This document shows positions 1 to 8,645 of a stretch of DNA of 64,000 bases, piece after piece (within the stretch, counting starts at the first letter, position 1; each line of letters starts with the position of its first letter). The notes beneath the pieces were generated by a model that had not been told where the DNA came from, ran no database searches, and saw only the letters and a list, made by a program, of their open reading frames with translations. The DNA is from Accumulibacter sp003538495. GTDB lineage: Bacteria > Pseudomonadota > Gammaproteobacteria > Burkholderiales > Rhodocyclaceae. The DNA lies in contig NZ_JAPUVQ010000016.1 in NCBI RefSeq assembly GCF_029255145.1, positions 23,059-87,058 on the forward strand. Direction: 5' to 3'. The position numbers and the translations under genes are program-made.

Positions 1-246
1 CTCGCGATCACGGTTGCGCAATTCGATGGCGATGTCGGTTTCCTGACTCGCGCGGTCGTTGGGATCGGCGAAAACGGTCGCCTCGTCCTTCATGGTATGC
101 ACCGTACGCTCGATGTCGTCCATCAACTGTTTCTTGAGCGCCTCGAGGATGCCGCGAAAATGATCCAGCTGAGCGCTGTTCATGTACTCCTCGCCAGTTG
201 TTGGCACGTATGGGGTGAAATGCTTGTGCAGCAACTCGTCAGCCAT
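1..246 (-). CDS. dksA: RNA polymerase-binding transcription factor DksA (C-terminus outside window)
   Basis: The reverse strand from the ATG at 246 encodes 82 residues with no stop before the window edge. They contain the DksA N-terminal and coiled-coil region, including YMNSAQLDHFRGIL, the coiled-coil tip (DEATVFADPNDRASQETD) and the start of the conserved IELRNRDRE segment. DksA binds in the RNA polymerase secondary channel and acts with ppGpp to repress rRNA promoters and activate amino-acid promoters. The C-terminal zinc-finger part lies to the left of base 1 and cannot be checked. The upstream gene on the same strand (XRE-type protein) ends about 113 bp away, so dksA probably has its own promoter. 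Confidence 0.93.
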   Translation of the reverse strand, partial: MADELLHKHFTPYVPTTGEEYMNSAQLDHFRGILEALKKQLMDDIERTVHTMKDEATVFADPNDRASQETDIAIELRNRDRE

Positions 247-359
247 TATCGGGAACCCTGATTTGAAAAAACACGACTAGATAACAGAAATGGCGCCGTC
301 TTGCAAGCGACGCGCACGCGCGTGGGCCAACAGCGGAGTAGCTAGCGGGCAGCCGGGCG

Positions 360-1106
360 TCACCGATCGGAGTCCGGTAGCGCCTCTCGACGGTGGGCCT
401 TGTACCGTTCACGCTGGGCCATTGCCATCTCGAACGCCGCCTGCGTGAAGCTCAGGATCTCGGAGAATTCCTGGTCACTGAGGCCGCGCGCCGCGTCATT
501 ACTGCGGTAGACGTTGACGAACTGGTGCTCGCGTACCGACTGCAGCACCAGTTTGCCGACGCCGAGCGTTTCGAGGCTCTTCCACAAATCCGGATTAGCC
601 GTGCGGGTCAAGCTCATGACAAAACCGATCGGATCCTGGCGACCAAAAACCGCCGCCAGACGGAGAATCAACTCGAACGACAACGCCATGCGACCGTTCT
701 CCAGGGCCTCGATCAGCGACGGATCCTTGAGGTCGATCGCCGCACCGACTTCAGCGATCGTCAAGCCCGCGGCCTCGCGCATCGCCCGGATCGCGGCACC
801 GGTCCTGGCCCAGGCAGCGGATTCCGCCGCACTCGGCAAGACCACGCGCAAGACCTCGGAAGCCGCCTCGATCGCCTGCCCGTCCCACAACGCTTTGGAC
901 ACCTTGCTGGCGGCCTCGAGCGTTCGCCCGGCGACGCCGGCTGCCGAGCTCACGTCGAGCAACTTGCCGGCCATGCTGCGCACCTGGTCGATCAGACCGG
1001 GCTCGTGCCGGGAGTCCGGAGCAGCGGTGACGGCAGGCGGCTTTTTCGTTGTTCGCCTGACGGCATGGGCCTTGCGCTCCGGAGGTGGCGCCGGTGGCTT
1101 GTTCAT
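360..1106 (-). CDS. XRE-type helix-turn-helix protein
   Basis: 248 residues, preceded by a good ribosome binding site (AAGGAG, 6 nt before ATG). An Ala/Pro/basic N-terminus (residues 1-35) is followed by an alanine-rich helical region. A lambda-repressor-like HTH sits at about 102-165 (TGAAIRAMREAAGLTIAEVG ... DPSLIEALENGRMALSFEL), the pattern of an XRE/Cro DNA-binding domain. The C-terminal 80 residues are unassigned. It lies between dksA and the end of the giant secretion block on the same strand. The 208-bp gap carrying a strong stem-loop, and its own strong SD, suggest a separate transcription unit. A role in regulating the neighbouring surface-protein operon is possible but nothing in the sequence shows it. 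Confidence 0.8.
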   Translation of the reverse strand: MNKPPAPPPERKAHAVRRTTKKPPAVTAAPDSRHEPGLIDQVRSMAGKLLDVSSAAGVAGRTLEAASKVSKALWDGQAIEAASEVLRVVLPSAAESAAWARTGAAIRAMREAAGLTIAEVGAAIDLKDPSLIEALENGRMALSFELILRLAAVFGRQDPIGFVMSLTRTANPDLWKSLETLGVGKLVLQSVREHQFVNVYRSNDAARGLSDQEFSEILSFTQAAFEMAMAQRERYKAHRREALPDSDR

Positions 1107-1274
1107 TGGTCACTCCTTTTCTCATGACTCGTCCGACACAGCAATGGTCAGCGCCCTGCCGTTCGGCAGCAGGCGAGCCGCCCAGCGACGCACCGCCGAC
1201 GATCACTATACATCGGCCGGTCGCGGTCGCGGCACTTCCGCCGCTACCACACCAAGGACAGCGCGTCGGACAGC

Positions 1275-1309
1275 GGCCACGGCGGCCGGCAACCTGCCAG
1301 CGCGTGGCC
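1275..1309 (-). terminator. GC-rich stem-loop at the end of the secretion operon
   Basis: Directly after the stop codon of the periplasmic adaptor gene (1315) the minus strand can fold as GGCCACG-c-GCTGGC-aggtt-GCCGGC-cgc-CGTGGCC, a 7-bp outer plus 6-bp inner stem. There is no U-tract, so it may be a weak or Rho-assisted terminator or an mRNA 3'-end stabiliser. Confidence 0.4.
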
Positions 1310-1314
1310 AGGAA

Positions 1315-2220
1315 CTACATCGGCTTCCCGGACGGCGCTGGCACCGGCTTCGGCAGCGGGCGGGCAGTGCTCGCCGCTGGCGCCGCCGTGCGACCGGCGA
1401 TGGCCGGGAAGCTGGCCCGGCACTTGATTCCCGCCGGCAGCTTCAAACCGGGATTGGCCAGCGCCAGGCGAACACCGAAAGTGCCGCTGGCGGCGTCGAG
1501 AACGCGGTCGATGACCGCCACCGTCGCCGCATAGCGACCGCCGACAGGCGCTTCGGGCAAGACCTCGACGGTCTGGCCAGGCGTCAGCTTTCCGAAGGCA
1601 TCGATCGGCATCAGCACTTCGACGTGCAGCGTGCCGATGTCGGCCAGCCTGAGGATCGGCTTGCGCAGGTCGCGGTTGTCGGCAAGTTCGCCAGCATTGA
1701 GGAGCCGGTCGACGACCACCCCGTCAACCGGGCTCTTGATGGTCCGCAGGCGCAGTTGCTCGGCAAGGCGGCGATACTCGATCTCCGCCAGGCGACGTTC
1801 ATCCTTCGCCTCGAGCAGCTCGGAATCAGCCAGCCGCTTCTCGGTCAACGCCTCGTCGCGGTCGCTCAGCGAAATGAAAGACTGGCTCGCTAGTTGCTCG
1901 CGGCGCTTGTATTTGGTCGTCGAAAACTCGACACGGCTTTCGCCGGTCCGGATCTTTCCCTGCATCGTCGCGCGATAGCGCGCCGATTCGGCTGCCGCTC
2001 GCTCGACTCCCGAATCGAGCGTCACCAGGATCTGGTCCTTTTTGACCATATCGCCGCGGTCAACCCAGATCTTCTCGATCAGGCCTTCGCTCGCCGCGCG
2101 CACGTCGACCGTCTTGCTGGGTTCGATGATGCAATCGAATTCGCCCGCGTAGCCCGCGCCAACCGACGCCAGCGCCAGCGCCAAGGCGCAGCGCGCTGCT
2201 CTTCCCAAGCGCGTCGCCAT
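1315..2220 (-). CDS. Periplasmic adaptor (HlyD/RND membrane-fusion family)
   Basis: 301 residues. Residues 1-25 form a Sec-type signal peptide (basic start, ALALALASVGAGYAG). A lipoyl/barrel-sandwich half follows (about 33-72), then a helical hairpin (about 75-150), the second lipoyl half (TIKSPVDGVVVDRLLNAGEL) and a beta-barrel domain (about 185-265), with a Pro/Ala-rich tail. Such proteins bridge an inner-membrane transporter and an outer-membrane channel. No RND pump, ABC transporter or TolC gene is adjacent. The neighbours are a SecA paralogue (stop 4 nt upstream of this start, GGAG between) and two further HlyD-type proteins, so the likely role is the periplasmic part of a dedicated exporter for the giant protein encoded in the same block. 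Confidence 0.85.
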   Translation of the reverse strand: MATRLGRAARCALALALASVGAGYAGEFDCIIEPSKTVDVRAASEGLIEKIWVDRGDMVKKDQILVTLDSGVERAAAESARYRATMQGKIRTGESRVEFSTTKYKRREQLASQSFISLSDRDEALTEKRLADSELLEAKDERRLAEIEYRRLAEQLRLRTIKSPVDGVVVDRLLNAGELADNRDLRKPILRLADIGTLHVEVLMPIDAFGKLTPGQTVEVLPEAPVGGRYAATVAVIDRVLDAASGTFGVRLALANPGLKLPAGIKCRASFPAIAGRTAAPAASTARPLPKPVPAPSGKPM

Positions 2221-2223
2221 CTC

Positions 2224-4233
2224 CTACTCTCCCTTTCCGGCAAAGGCCAGAGACTGTTCCATGCGTCTGTCCATCTCGACCGTCAACTGTCGAATCCGTG
2301 AATTCTGTCGTTCGGCTGCCGCCTGCGCCGACCGCCGAAGCGCGCGGCCCATCACGGCCGGCAGCACACCAGCCGGAGAAACCCGCCCGCGCAGCCAGCC
2401 AAGCCACTGCGAAGCATGCGCGAGAAACAGTTCGTCATCAAGCGAAACGATCGCTTCGCACGATCCCGGGTCACCCTGACGACCAGCGCGACCGAACAGC
2501 TGGCGGTCGATACGGGCGGCATCGTGGTACTCGGACAGGATCACGTGCAGGCCGCCTGCTTGCCGCACTTCCGGGCTCAACACGATGTCGGTGCCGCGCC
2601 CCGCCATGTTGGTCGCCACCGTGATCCGGCCAGCCTGCCCCGCCTGCGCGATGATCTCCGCCTCGCCCTGATCCTGGCGGGCGTTGAGCACTTGATGCGG
2701 CAGCGCGGCGTCGGTCAGCCACTGGCTCGCCAGTTCCGACGCTGCCACCGAACGGGTGCCAATCAGTACGGCACGGCCGCTGGCGCGCATTTCCCGGGCG
2801 CGTTCGACCACCGCCCGCCAGCGCCCCTGGGCGTCCAGGAATACGCGCTGGCCGAGGTGGCGGCGCACCGCGGGACGGTTCGGGGGAATCCGGACGACGT
2901 CCATCGCATACACCGAACGCATTTCTGGCGCCACCTCGATGGCCGTACCGGTCATCCCCGCCAGGCACAGGTAGCGGCGAAAGAAGCGCTGATAGGTAAT
3001 CCGCGAGATGGTGTCGCGCCGCTTGCTGATGTCGAGTCCTTCCTTGACCTCGATCATCTGGTGCAGGCCACGCTCCCACGAACGATCGGCCATCACCCGG
3101 CCGGTGTATTCATCGACGATCTGCACCTTGCTGTCGGCGATGATGTAGTGCCGGTCGCGCTGGAACAGGTGCAGCGCCGACAGCCCCTGCTCGACGAGTT
3201 CCTCGCGCGCGCGCGGGATGGTCCACAAGCCCCGCAGGCCCGAGGCGAATGCGGCGATCGCCGCACGGCCCGCATCGGTCAGCTCAATGCTGCGCTCGCT
3301 GGGCCGCAGGCGATATTCACGCACGTTGGCCAGACTGGCGGCAAGCGCCAGAGCCTGCTCGTAGAGGACACGCCCGTTCGGGTCTTCGACGTCGCTGGAA
3401 ATGATCAAGGGGGTCCGCGCCTCGTCGACCAGCACGCTGTCGGCTTCGTCGACAATCGCGAAATAGAGTCCGCGCAACAGCGCCGCTGGCCGCTGCTGCT
3501 TGCGCGGCCCGGTCAACCAGCCGTCGAGTAACCCACGGGCGCCGACAGACACTCGCTTCTGGGTAATGCGATCGCGCAGATAATCGAAAACCAGGTCCTT
3601 GTTGACGCAGTAGGTGACGTCGGCGCCGTAGGCCTCGACGCGCTGCGCACTTTCCTGGTCGGGGACGATCAGGCCGACCCGCAGACCGAAGAACGCGTAG
3701 ACCGGCGCCAGATACTCGGCATCACGCGCAGCGAGATAGGGATTCACGGTGATCATGTGCACCGGCGCACCAGCGAGCGCGACGGTCACCGCCGGCAGCA
3801 CCGCGGTCAGGGTCTTGCCTTCGCCGGTTCGCATCTCGGCCAGCGAGCCGCGCAGCATGGCATAGCCGCCCATCAGCTGCACCGGGTAATGGCGCAGCCC
3901 GAGCTGGCGCGAGCAGACTTCGCGCACCAGCGCGAAGCACTCGCTGGCAGCGTCGTCGGACGGACCCTCGGCGGTCAGCGTCGCGCGTAGCGCCGACGCT
4001 CTGCGGCTCAGTTCTTGCCTATCGACACCGATCAAGTCGCCGCCGAGCGCCTCGACGCGATCGGCAAAGCGCCGCAGCCGTTGCCGCCGCAGCGGCAGAC
4101 CGCTTTGCGCCCAGCGGCCGATCAAGCGGCCGATCAGGCGGTCCAGGCGACCGTCCTTGACGTCGCGACGTTCCGGGTAGAGGCCGCCGGCGAACTCATC
4201 CACCTGCCAGCTGTCGAGCAGCGCCCTAGACAT
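2224..4233 (-). CDS. SecA paralogue, shortened (accessory protein-export ATPase)
   Basis: 669 residues against about 900 for housekeeping SecA. The motor core is complete: Walker A AEMRTGEGKT (132-141), VDEADSVLVDEARTPLIIS (261-279), the polypeptide cross-linking region, TNMAGRGTDIVL (541-552) and the arginine-finger segment QLFGRAGRQGDPGS (579-591). Only about 78 residues follow the last motif, so most of the helical wing/scaffold region and the SecB/zinc-binding tail are missing. It should bind and hydrolyse ATP to drive polypeptide translocation at the inner membrane. It overlaps the upstream M50-HlyD gene by 8 bp (ATGTCTAG), implying translational coupling, and it lies in the giant-protein operon. 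I infer a dedicated motor for that substrate, distinct from housekeeping secA, which is not in this window. Confidence 0.9.
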   Translation of the reverse strand: MSRALLDSWQVDEFAGGLYPERRDVKDGRLDRLIGRLIGRWAQSGLPLRRQRLRRFADRVEALGGDLIGVDRQELSRRASALRATLTAEGPSDDAASECFALVREVCSRQLGLRHYPVQLMGGYAMLRGSLAEMRTGEGKTLTAVLPAVTVALAGAPVHMITVNPYLAARDAEYLAPVYAFFGLRVGLIVPDQESAQRVEAYGADVTYCVNKDLVFDYLRDRITQKRVSVGARGLLDGWLTGPRKQQRPAALLRGLYFAIVDEADSVLVDEARTPLIISSDVEDPNGRVLYEQALALAASLANVREYRLRPSERSIELTDAGRAAIAAFASGLRGLWTIPRAREELVEQGLSALHLFQRDRHYIIADSKVQIVDEYTGRVMADRSWERGLHQMIEVKEGLDISKRRDTISRITYQRFFRRYLCLAGMTGTAIEVAPEMRSVYAMDVVRIPPNRPAVRRHLGQRVFLDAQGRWRAVVERAREMRASGRAVLIGTRSVAASELASQWLTDAALPHQVLNARQDQGEAEIIAQAGQAGRITVATNMAGRGTDIVLSPEVRQAGGLHVILSEYHDAARIDRQLFGRAGRQGDPGSCEAIVSLDDELFLAHASQWLGWLRGRVSPAGVLPAVMGRALRRSAQAAAERQNSRIRQLTVEMDRRMEQSLAFAGKGE

Positions 4234-6373
4234 CGAAGCGCGCCAGGAAGAGTTGTCGCAGGCGTCGCGCCCACTGATTGGCGAGGGATTCGGGGCGATG
4301 CTGGAAGCGCACGAAGACGCGCGTGCCGATCTGCAGCGGGCCGACCTCCGGCGGCAGTTCGAGGTCGAACTGGAACAACCGCCGCAGGGTTTTCAGACCG
4401 TTCGGGTCGTGCGGGTCGGTAACCTGCTGACCGCCGCCCTGCAGCGCCAGCGCCTTGCTCGGCAGCCGGTCGTGCGCCCCCGGCACCTCGCGGATCAGCC
4501 GCGCCTCGTAGGTCCGCTCCAGCCGGTCGGCAATCTTGACCTCGACGTGCTGGCGCCGCTCGCGAACCAGCGCGATGTCGTCCTGGCTGACGATCACCCG
4601 CACCAGCCGCGGTGGCCCGGAGACGATGTAGCCGAGCAGTTCGCCTTTCTTCACGAAACGGCCCGGCAGGTCCTGCGGCCGCGCCAGCTTGACGACGCCG
4701 GGCACCGCGGCAAGCACCAGCAGCGCGTCGAGTTTCTCTTCGGAACGCGCCAGAGCAACCCGTTCCCGGAACAGGTCCTCCTGGATCGCGGCGGCCCGCG
4801 AGCGTTCCTCGAACATCAGCGCGGCATACTGGACCTCGAACTGGCGAACGCGCGCCCGCGCCTGTTCGACGTTCGCGGCGAGGGCCGGCTCGCCGGTCGT
4901 CAGCAACAGGTCGCCGGGGCTGACCGGCGACTCGGGTTCGACCCACAGCCGCTCGACGAAGCCGTTGGCGCCGGCGCGGACTTCAGCATTCTCGGGCACC
5001 CACACGACGCCCTCGGCGTAGGTGCGCAGCGGCATCGGCACCGCCAGGACGAACAGCAGGAAAGCCGCCAGCGATCCGAAGGTGACCAGTTGGGCACGTC
5101 GGCGCGTGCGCTGCAGTTCGGGACTCGACAGCACGTAGGAGAGTCCCTTGGCCAGCGGCAGGACGAGCAGGGTGAACGCGCCCCAGATCGCCAGAACGAC
5201 GCCGACGAAGAAGAACTCGCCGGCGATGAACAGGGTGATCATGATCATCACCAGCGTCCGGTAGAGAAAGGACGCAGAGCCGTAGAAGAGGAACCAGCGC
5301 CGCTCGCCGGCGGTCGCCGCTGGCCGCTCGACGGTGGTGGCTCCGAAGAGGTAGCGTTTGGCGAGCCACTGCCAGTATTGGTTCGAGCGGTTGCCGAGAT
5401 TGGCGATTTCGATCAGGTCGGCGAGGATGTAGTAGCCATCGTAGCGCAACAGCGGATTGCCGTTGAACAGCAGGGTAGACGCGCCGGCGACGAACAGGAC
5501 GTTGAAGGCGATCGAGCGCACCAGCCCGGGCTCGATCAGGACCCACAGGGCCATCGCGATCGCCGCCAGGAAGAGTTCGACCAGCATCCCGGCGGCGCCG
5601 ACCAGGGCGCGTCGGGCCTTGCTGCGAAAGGCGCCGGCGGCGGTCGCGTCGACGTAGGGAATGGGCGCGAGAACGAGGAGCATGATGCCCATTTCGTGCA
5701 CTTCGCCGTCACCCGATTTGACGGCGTAGGCGTGGCCCAGCTCGTGCAGGGCCTTGATCAGGGGATAAACCAGCCACAGCAGCAGGAGGTTGTGCGCGGA
5801 GAGTAGCTGGTCGCTGAGGTTGGCGGTCAGTTCGTGCCAGTGCACGGCGGCGAGGACGATCGCGGGGACGACGGCAGACAGCCATAGCAGCAGTCCGAGC
5901 GGGGTGAACAGGTGACTGAAGAGCGGCCAGGTCCTGTTCAGGAAGGGGTCGGGGTCCCACAGCGGGATGCGGATCGAGAGGGGGTTGATGAAGCGTTGGA
6001 GGAGCCGCTGGCGCCTTTGTTTGCTGCCGCGTTCGGCCAGTTCGTCGACGTCGGGCGACAGCTCGGTTTGCAGCAGGTCGCCGGCGTGCAGCTGCGACAG
6101 TAGCCGGATCACGTCGTCCTGGGTCGGTGCTTCGGCCCCGGCCTGGGCGGCGACTTCGCTCCAGATGTGGTGGATGGTCCGCTGGCCGTCCATCAGCTGG
6201 ATGACCCGGTAGGCGGCGGGGCTGAAGCGGTGGAGCTTGCCCGAGGCGCTGTCGCGCAGGATGTACCACGGCTGGCCGCGAAAGCGCTGGCGGTGGATGC
6301 GGGCGTGCGCTCGTAGCTGCGGCCGCAGTTCGGCGACCCGGTACCATGATGCGCTGAGGAAGGGGCCGGCCAT
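4226..6373 (-). CDS. PqqD-like / M50 (site-2) protease / HlyD fusion membrane protein
   Basis: 715 residues with three parts. Residues about 30-105 look like a PqqD-type wing fold (YILRDSASGKLHRFSPAAYR ... LLSQLHAGDLLQ). Residues about 150-447 contain some eight hydrophobic segments with the M50 zinc signature HELGH (210-214) and the distal ligand motif NPLLRYDGYY (306-315). Residues about 450-715 form a HlyD-like periplasmic adaptor: two lipoyl halves (ENAEVRAGANGFVERLWVEP and GRFVKKGELLGYIVSG) around a helical segment, then a barrel. M50 enzymes cut substrates within the membrane. PqqD-like domains bind peptides. This could therefore recognise or process the exported protein while contacting the periplasm. 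Neighbours are the GAF-HlyD gene (7-nt gap) and the secA-like gene (8-bp overlap). Confidence 0.87.
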   Translation of the reverse strand: MAGPFLSASWYRVAELRPQLRAHARIHRQRFRGQPWYILRDSASGKLHRFSPAAYRVIQLMDGQRTIHHIWSEVAAQAGAEAPTQDDVIRLLSQLHAGDLLQTELSPDVDELAERGSKQRRQRLLQRFINPLSIRIPLWDPDPFLNRTWPLFSHLFTPLGLLLWLSAVVPAIVLAAVHWHELTANLSDQLLSAHNLLLLWLVYPLIKALHELGHAYAVKSGDGEVHEMGIMLLVLAPIPYVDATAAGAFRSKARRALVGAAGMLVELFLAAIAMALWVLIEPGLVRSIAFNVLFVAGASTLLFNGNPLLRYDGYYILADLIEIANLGNRSNQYWQWLAKRYLFGATTVERPAATAGERRWFLFYGSASFLYRTLVMIMITLFIAGEFFFVGVVLAIWGAFTLLVLPLAKGLSYVLSSPELQRTRRRAQLVTFGSLAAFLLFVLAVPMPLRTYAEGVVWVPENAEVRAGANGFVERLWVEPESPVSPGDLLLTTGEPALAANVEQARARVRQFEVQYAALMFEERSRAAAIQEDLFRERVALARSEEKLDALLVLAAVPGVVKLARPQDLPGRFVKKGELLGYIVSGPPRLVRVIVSQDDIALVRERRQHVEVKIADRLERTYEARLIREVPGAHDRLPSKALALQGGGQQVTDPHDPNGLKTLRRLFQFDLELPPEVGPLQIGTRVFVRFQHRPESLANQWARRLRQLFLARFDV

Positions 6374-6380
6374 GCCGCGG

Positions 6381-8246
6381 CTAGGGCAGCCAGGTCCAGG
6401 CTTGCATGCGCAGCCAGTCGGTCAGTCGGTGCGTCCAGATCCAGGCGTAGGTCTGTTCGCCAACCTTGATCTTGCCGACGCCTTCCATGCCAGGGCGCAG
6501 TTTGAGGTCACTGCGGGCGAGCCGGGCTTCGACGCGAAAGACGTTCTTGCCGTCTTCGGCTTCGGCCATCGAGACGTTGTGGACTTCGAAGTCGAGTGCT
6601 TCGCCGGTCAGCCCGGTCAGGACCAGGGTCCCCTTCTGACCGGCGTGGACGTCGCGGATGTCGCGGTCTTCGACCTTGAGGATCACCCGGTAGGCGTCGA
6701 GCGGGGCGAGTTCGAAGAGTTGCTTGCCTTGTTCGAGCGGCGACCCGAGCAGTTGGCTCAGGTCGCCGGAGACGATGATGCCGTCGAACGGGGCGACGAT
6801 GTTGGCGCGGGTCAGTTTCTCGTCGACCAGCGCCAGTTGTGATTCGGCTTCCTGCATCTGCGCCAGCGAGACGTTGGCGTTGGCGCGTTCGTGCTTGGCC
6901 AGGGCATCGCGGTAGCGCCCCTGGTGCTGTTCGCGTTCGGACAGCCAGCGCTGGCGCTCGACCAGCAGGTCGCGGTCGTCGAGGCTGGCCAGGGTCTGCC
7001 CTTGCTTGACGACAAAGCCGGCGCGTACGGGTGCTTCGTGCAGGAAGCCGTCAAAGGGGGCGACGACGGCGCGCTGGACTTCGCCCTCGACGACCGCCCG
7101 GGCACTGACCCGGTAGTCGCCGTCGAGCGCGAAGACGCCGATGGTCAGCACGGCGGCGAGCGCCAGGGCGACGCGAAAGCCGGGTCGCCGCGGGTCCTTG
7201 AGATGGCTCGACCAGTCGCGCAGCAAGTCGACCAGCCGGCCGGCCAGCCAGCGGTGCAGTTCGAGGCGGTCGTCAAGCACCGGGCCGAGTAGTGCGCTGA
7301 CGGCTTCGAAGGTGCTGATTTCTTCGCTGCTGAAGGGTTGGCCGTCGTCGCGCTCGAAGGTGAGTACGCCGACGCCGATGCCGCGGCTGTTGAGGACGAC
7401 CGAGCAGGCGGTGCGCGCGGCGGCAAAGTCGCGATGGGCGATGGCGATTCCGCTGGCGTTGTCGTCGGCCGGCGGGAAGGCGACGCTGCGCCGCTGGTCG
7501 AGCGCTTCGTCCATGGCGTTCTCGAGGGCGGTCACGAACTGGCTCTTTTTTTCGAAGAAGGCCGAGTGGGAGATCGCCAGCAGGCGCGCGCGCCCTTGCC
7601 GGTCGACGCCGAGCGATACCCGGTCGCAGGCAAAGCGGCTGGCGAGGTCGTTGACGACGGCCATCGCCAGCGGTTCGAGGCGCGCTTGCTCGGCGGCGAC
7701 GGCGAGGACGTCGAGTGCGGCGCGCGCGCGCTGCAGGGTCTGCTGCTGGTCGCTGTTCTGGCGGCGCAGGAACAGGGTTTCGATCCAGCCAACGCCCCAG
7801 TGCAGTTGCCTGAGGACCCGTTGCAGGGCGTCATCGGCGCGCTCGGCGACGTCGAGGACGATGGCTCCCTGGAGCTGATCGTCGAGTTCTATCGGGTAGG
7901 CGACGATGGCCAGGGCTCCGGGGTGTTCGCGCAGGAGCAGGCCGCGCCGCTCGCGCAGGCATTGCTGCGCGGCCGCTGCGAGATAGGTGACGTCGGTCTG
8001 TTCGCTTGGCCAGACGGCGGCCGGGACGAAGGTGCCGCTGCTCTGTTCGAGGAGCAGCATGCCGGTGCGGGCGTCGGCGACCTGCGCGCACTGCAGCGAT
8101 AGCCAGCTGCTGCAGAATTCGGCGGCGCTATCCGCGGCGGCAAAGGCGCCCCACTGGGCGTCGTCGTGCGCCCGGCCGGCTTGCGCGCCGATGCCGGGCG
8201 GCAGGTCGGCCTGGTGCGCACTGGGGGGGGTGGGGCTTGCAGACAA
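6381..8246 (-). CDS. GAF-GAF-TM-HlyD periplasmic adaptor
   Basis: 621 residues, apparently started by TTG with TAAGG 7 nt upstream. No in-frame ATG lies before the first domain. Two GAF-like domains occupy about 40-155 and 170-325 and are presumably cytoplasmic. One membrane helix (FRVALALAAVLTIGVFAL, about 357-374) is followed by a lipoyl domain half (VVAPFDGFLHEAPVRAGFVV), a coiled coil (about 425-480), the second half (NIVAPFDGIIVSGD) and a C-terminal barrel. The architecture is a membrane-fusion protein with a built-in cytoplasmic sensor; GAF domains generally bind small ligands or cyclic nucleotides. It follows the DUF3467 gene by 108 bp and precedes the M50-HlyD gene by 7 nt in the giant-protein block, so export may be gated by a signal. 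The ligand is unknown. Confidence 0.83.
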   Translation of the reverse strand: MSASPTPPSAHQADLPPGIGAQAGRAHDDAQWGAFAAADSAAEFCSSWLSLQCAQVADARTGMLLLEQSSGTFVPAAVWPSEQTDVTYLAAAAQQCLRERRGLLLREHPGALAIVAYPIELDDQLQGAIVLDVAERADDALQRVLRQLHWGVGWIETLFLRRQNSDQQQTLQRARAALDVLAVAAEQARLEPLAMAVVNDLASRFACDRVSLGVDRQGRARLLAISHSAFFEKKSQFVTALENAMDEALDQRRSVAFPPADDNASGIAIAHRDFAAARTACSVVLNSRGIGVGVLTFERDDGQPFSSEEISTFEAVSALLGPVLDDRLELHRWLAGRLVDLLRDWSSHLKDPRRPGFRVALALAAVLTIGVFALDGDYRVSARAVVEGEVQRAVVAPFDGFLHEAPVRAGFVVKQGQTLASLDDRDLLVERQRWLSEREQHQGRYRDALAKHERANANVSLAQMQEAESQLALVDEKLTRANIVAPFDGIIVSGDLSQLLGSPLEQGKQLFELAPLDAYRVILKVEDRDIRDVHAGQKGTLVLTGLTGEALDFEVHNVSMAEAEDGKNVFRVEARLARSDLKLRPGMEGVGKIKVGEQTYAWIWTHRLTDWLRMQAWTWLP

Positions 8247-8354
8247 GTGCGGGCCTTACCGGGGTGGTCAGGGGGACGACAAGGAAGCCGGCCGCTTCCC
8301 GAGCAGGCGGACGGTCGGCCAGCGCATGCGGGTTCGGGGGGCGCCCGCCGAGGC

Positions 8355-8645
8355 TTACTTCAGTTCGCCGTAACGTCCTTCGTATTCGTCGACGAGTTTG
8401 CCGAGCATGGTCGCCAGCCGCTTGGCGGCGAATGGACTCATCACGATGCGATGTTCGAGCCGGACGTCGTATTCGGAGGCGCCCCGGTCCCAGCTTTCGT
8501 TGACGCCGAAGTTCATGACGACTTCTTCGCGCGTGGTGGTGACGTTGACCATGTTGCAGTAACTGCTTTTTACCGACGCGGTGTTCATCCGGATGCGCTG
8601 CCCCTCGTCGCCGGCGGCTGCGCTTTCGATTTTTTCGTCTGCCAC
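8355..8645 (-). CDS. DUF3467 family protein
   Basis: 96 residues from a GTG at 8645, chosen because GGAG lies 6 nt upstream and because the ORF further upstream only retraces the giant gene in another frame. The body (RIRMNTASVKSSYCNMVNVTTTREEVV, then NFG, then LEHRIVMSPFAAKRLATML) matches the DUF3467 family of small proteins of unknown function. Its first 61 bases overlap the 3' end of the giant gene, whose stop is at 8585-8587, a +1-frame overlap that suggests coupled translation. Position between the giant substrate gene and its putative exporter genes hints at a chaperone, pilot or assembly role. That is inference only. Confidence 0.82.
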   Translation of the reverse strand: MADEKIESAAAGDEGQRIRMNTASVKSSYCNMVNVTTTREEVVMNFGVNESWDRGASEYDVRLEHRIVMSPFAAKRLATMLGKLVDEYEGRYGELK

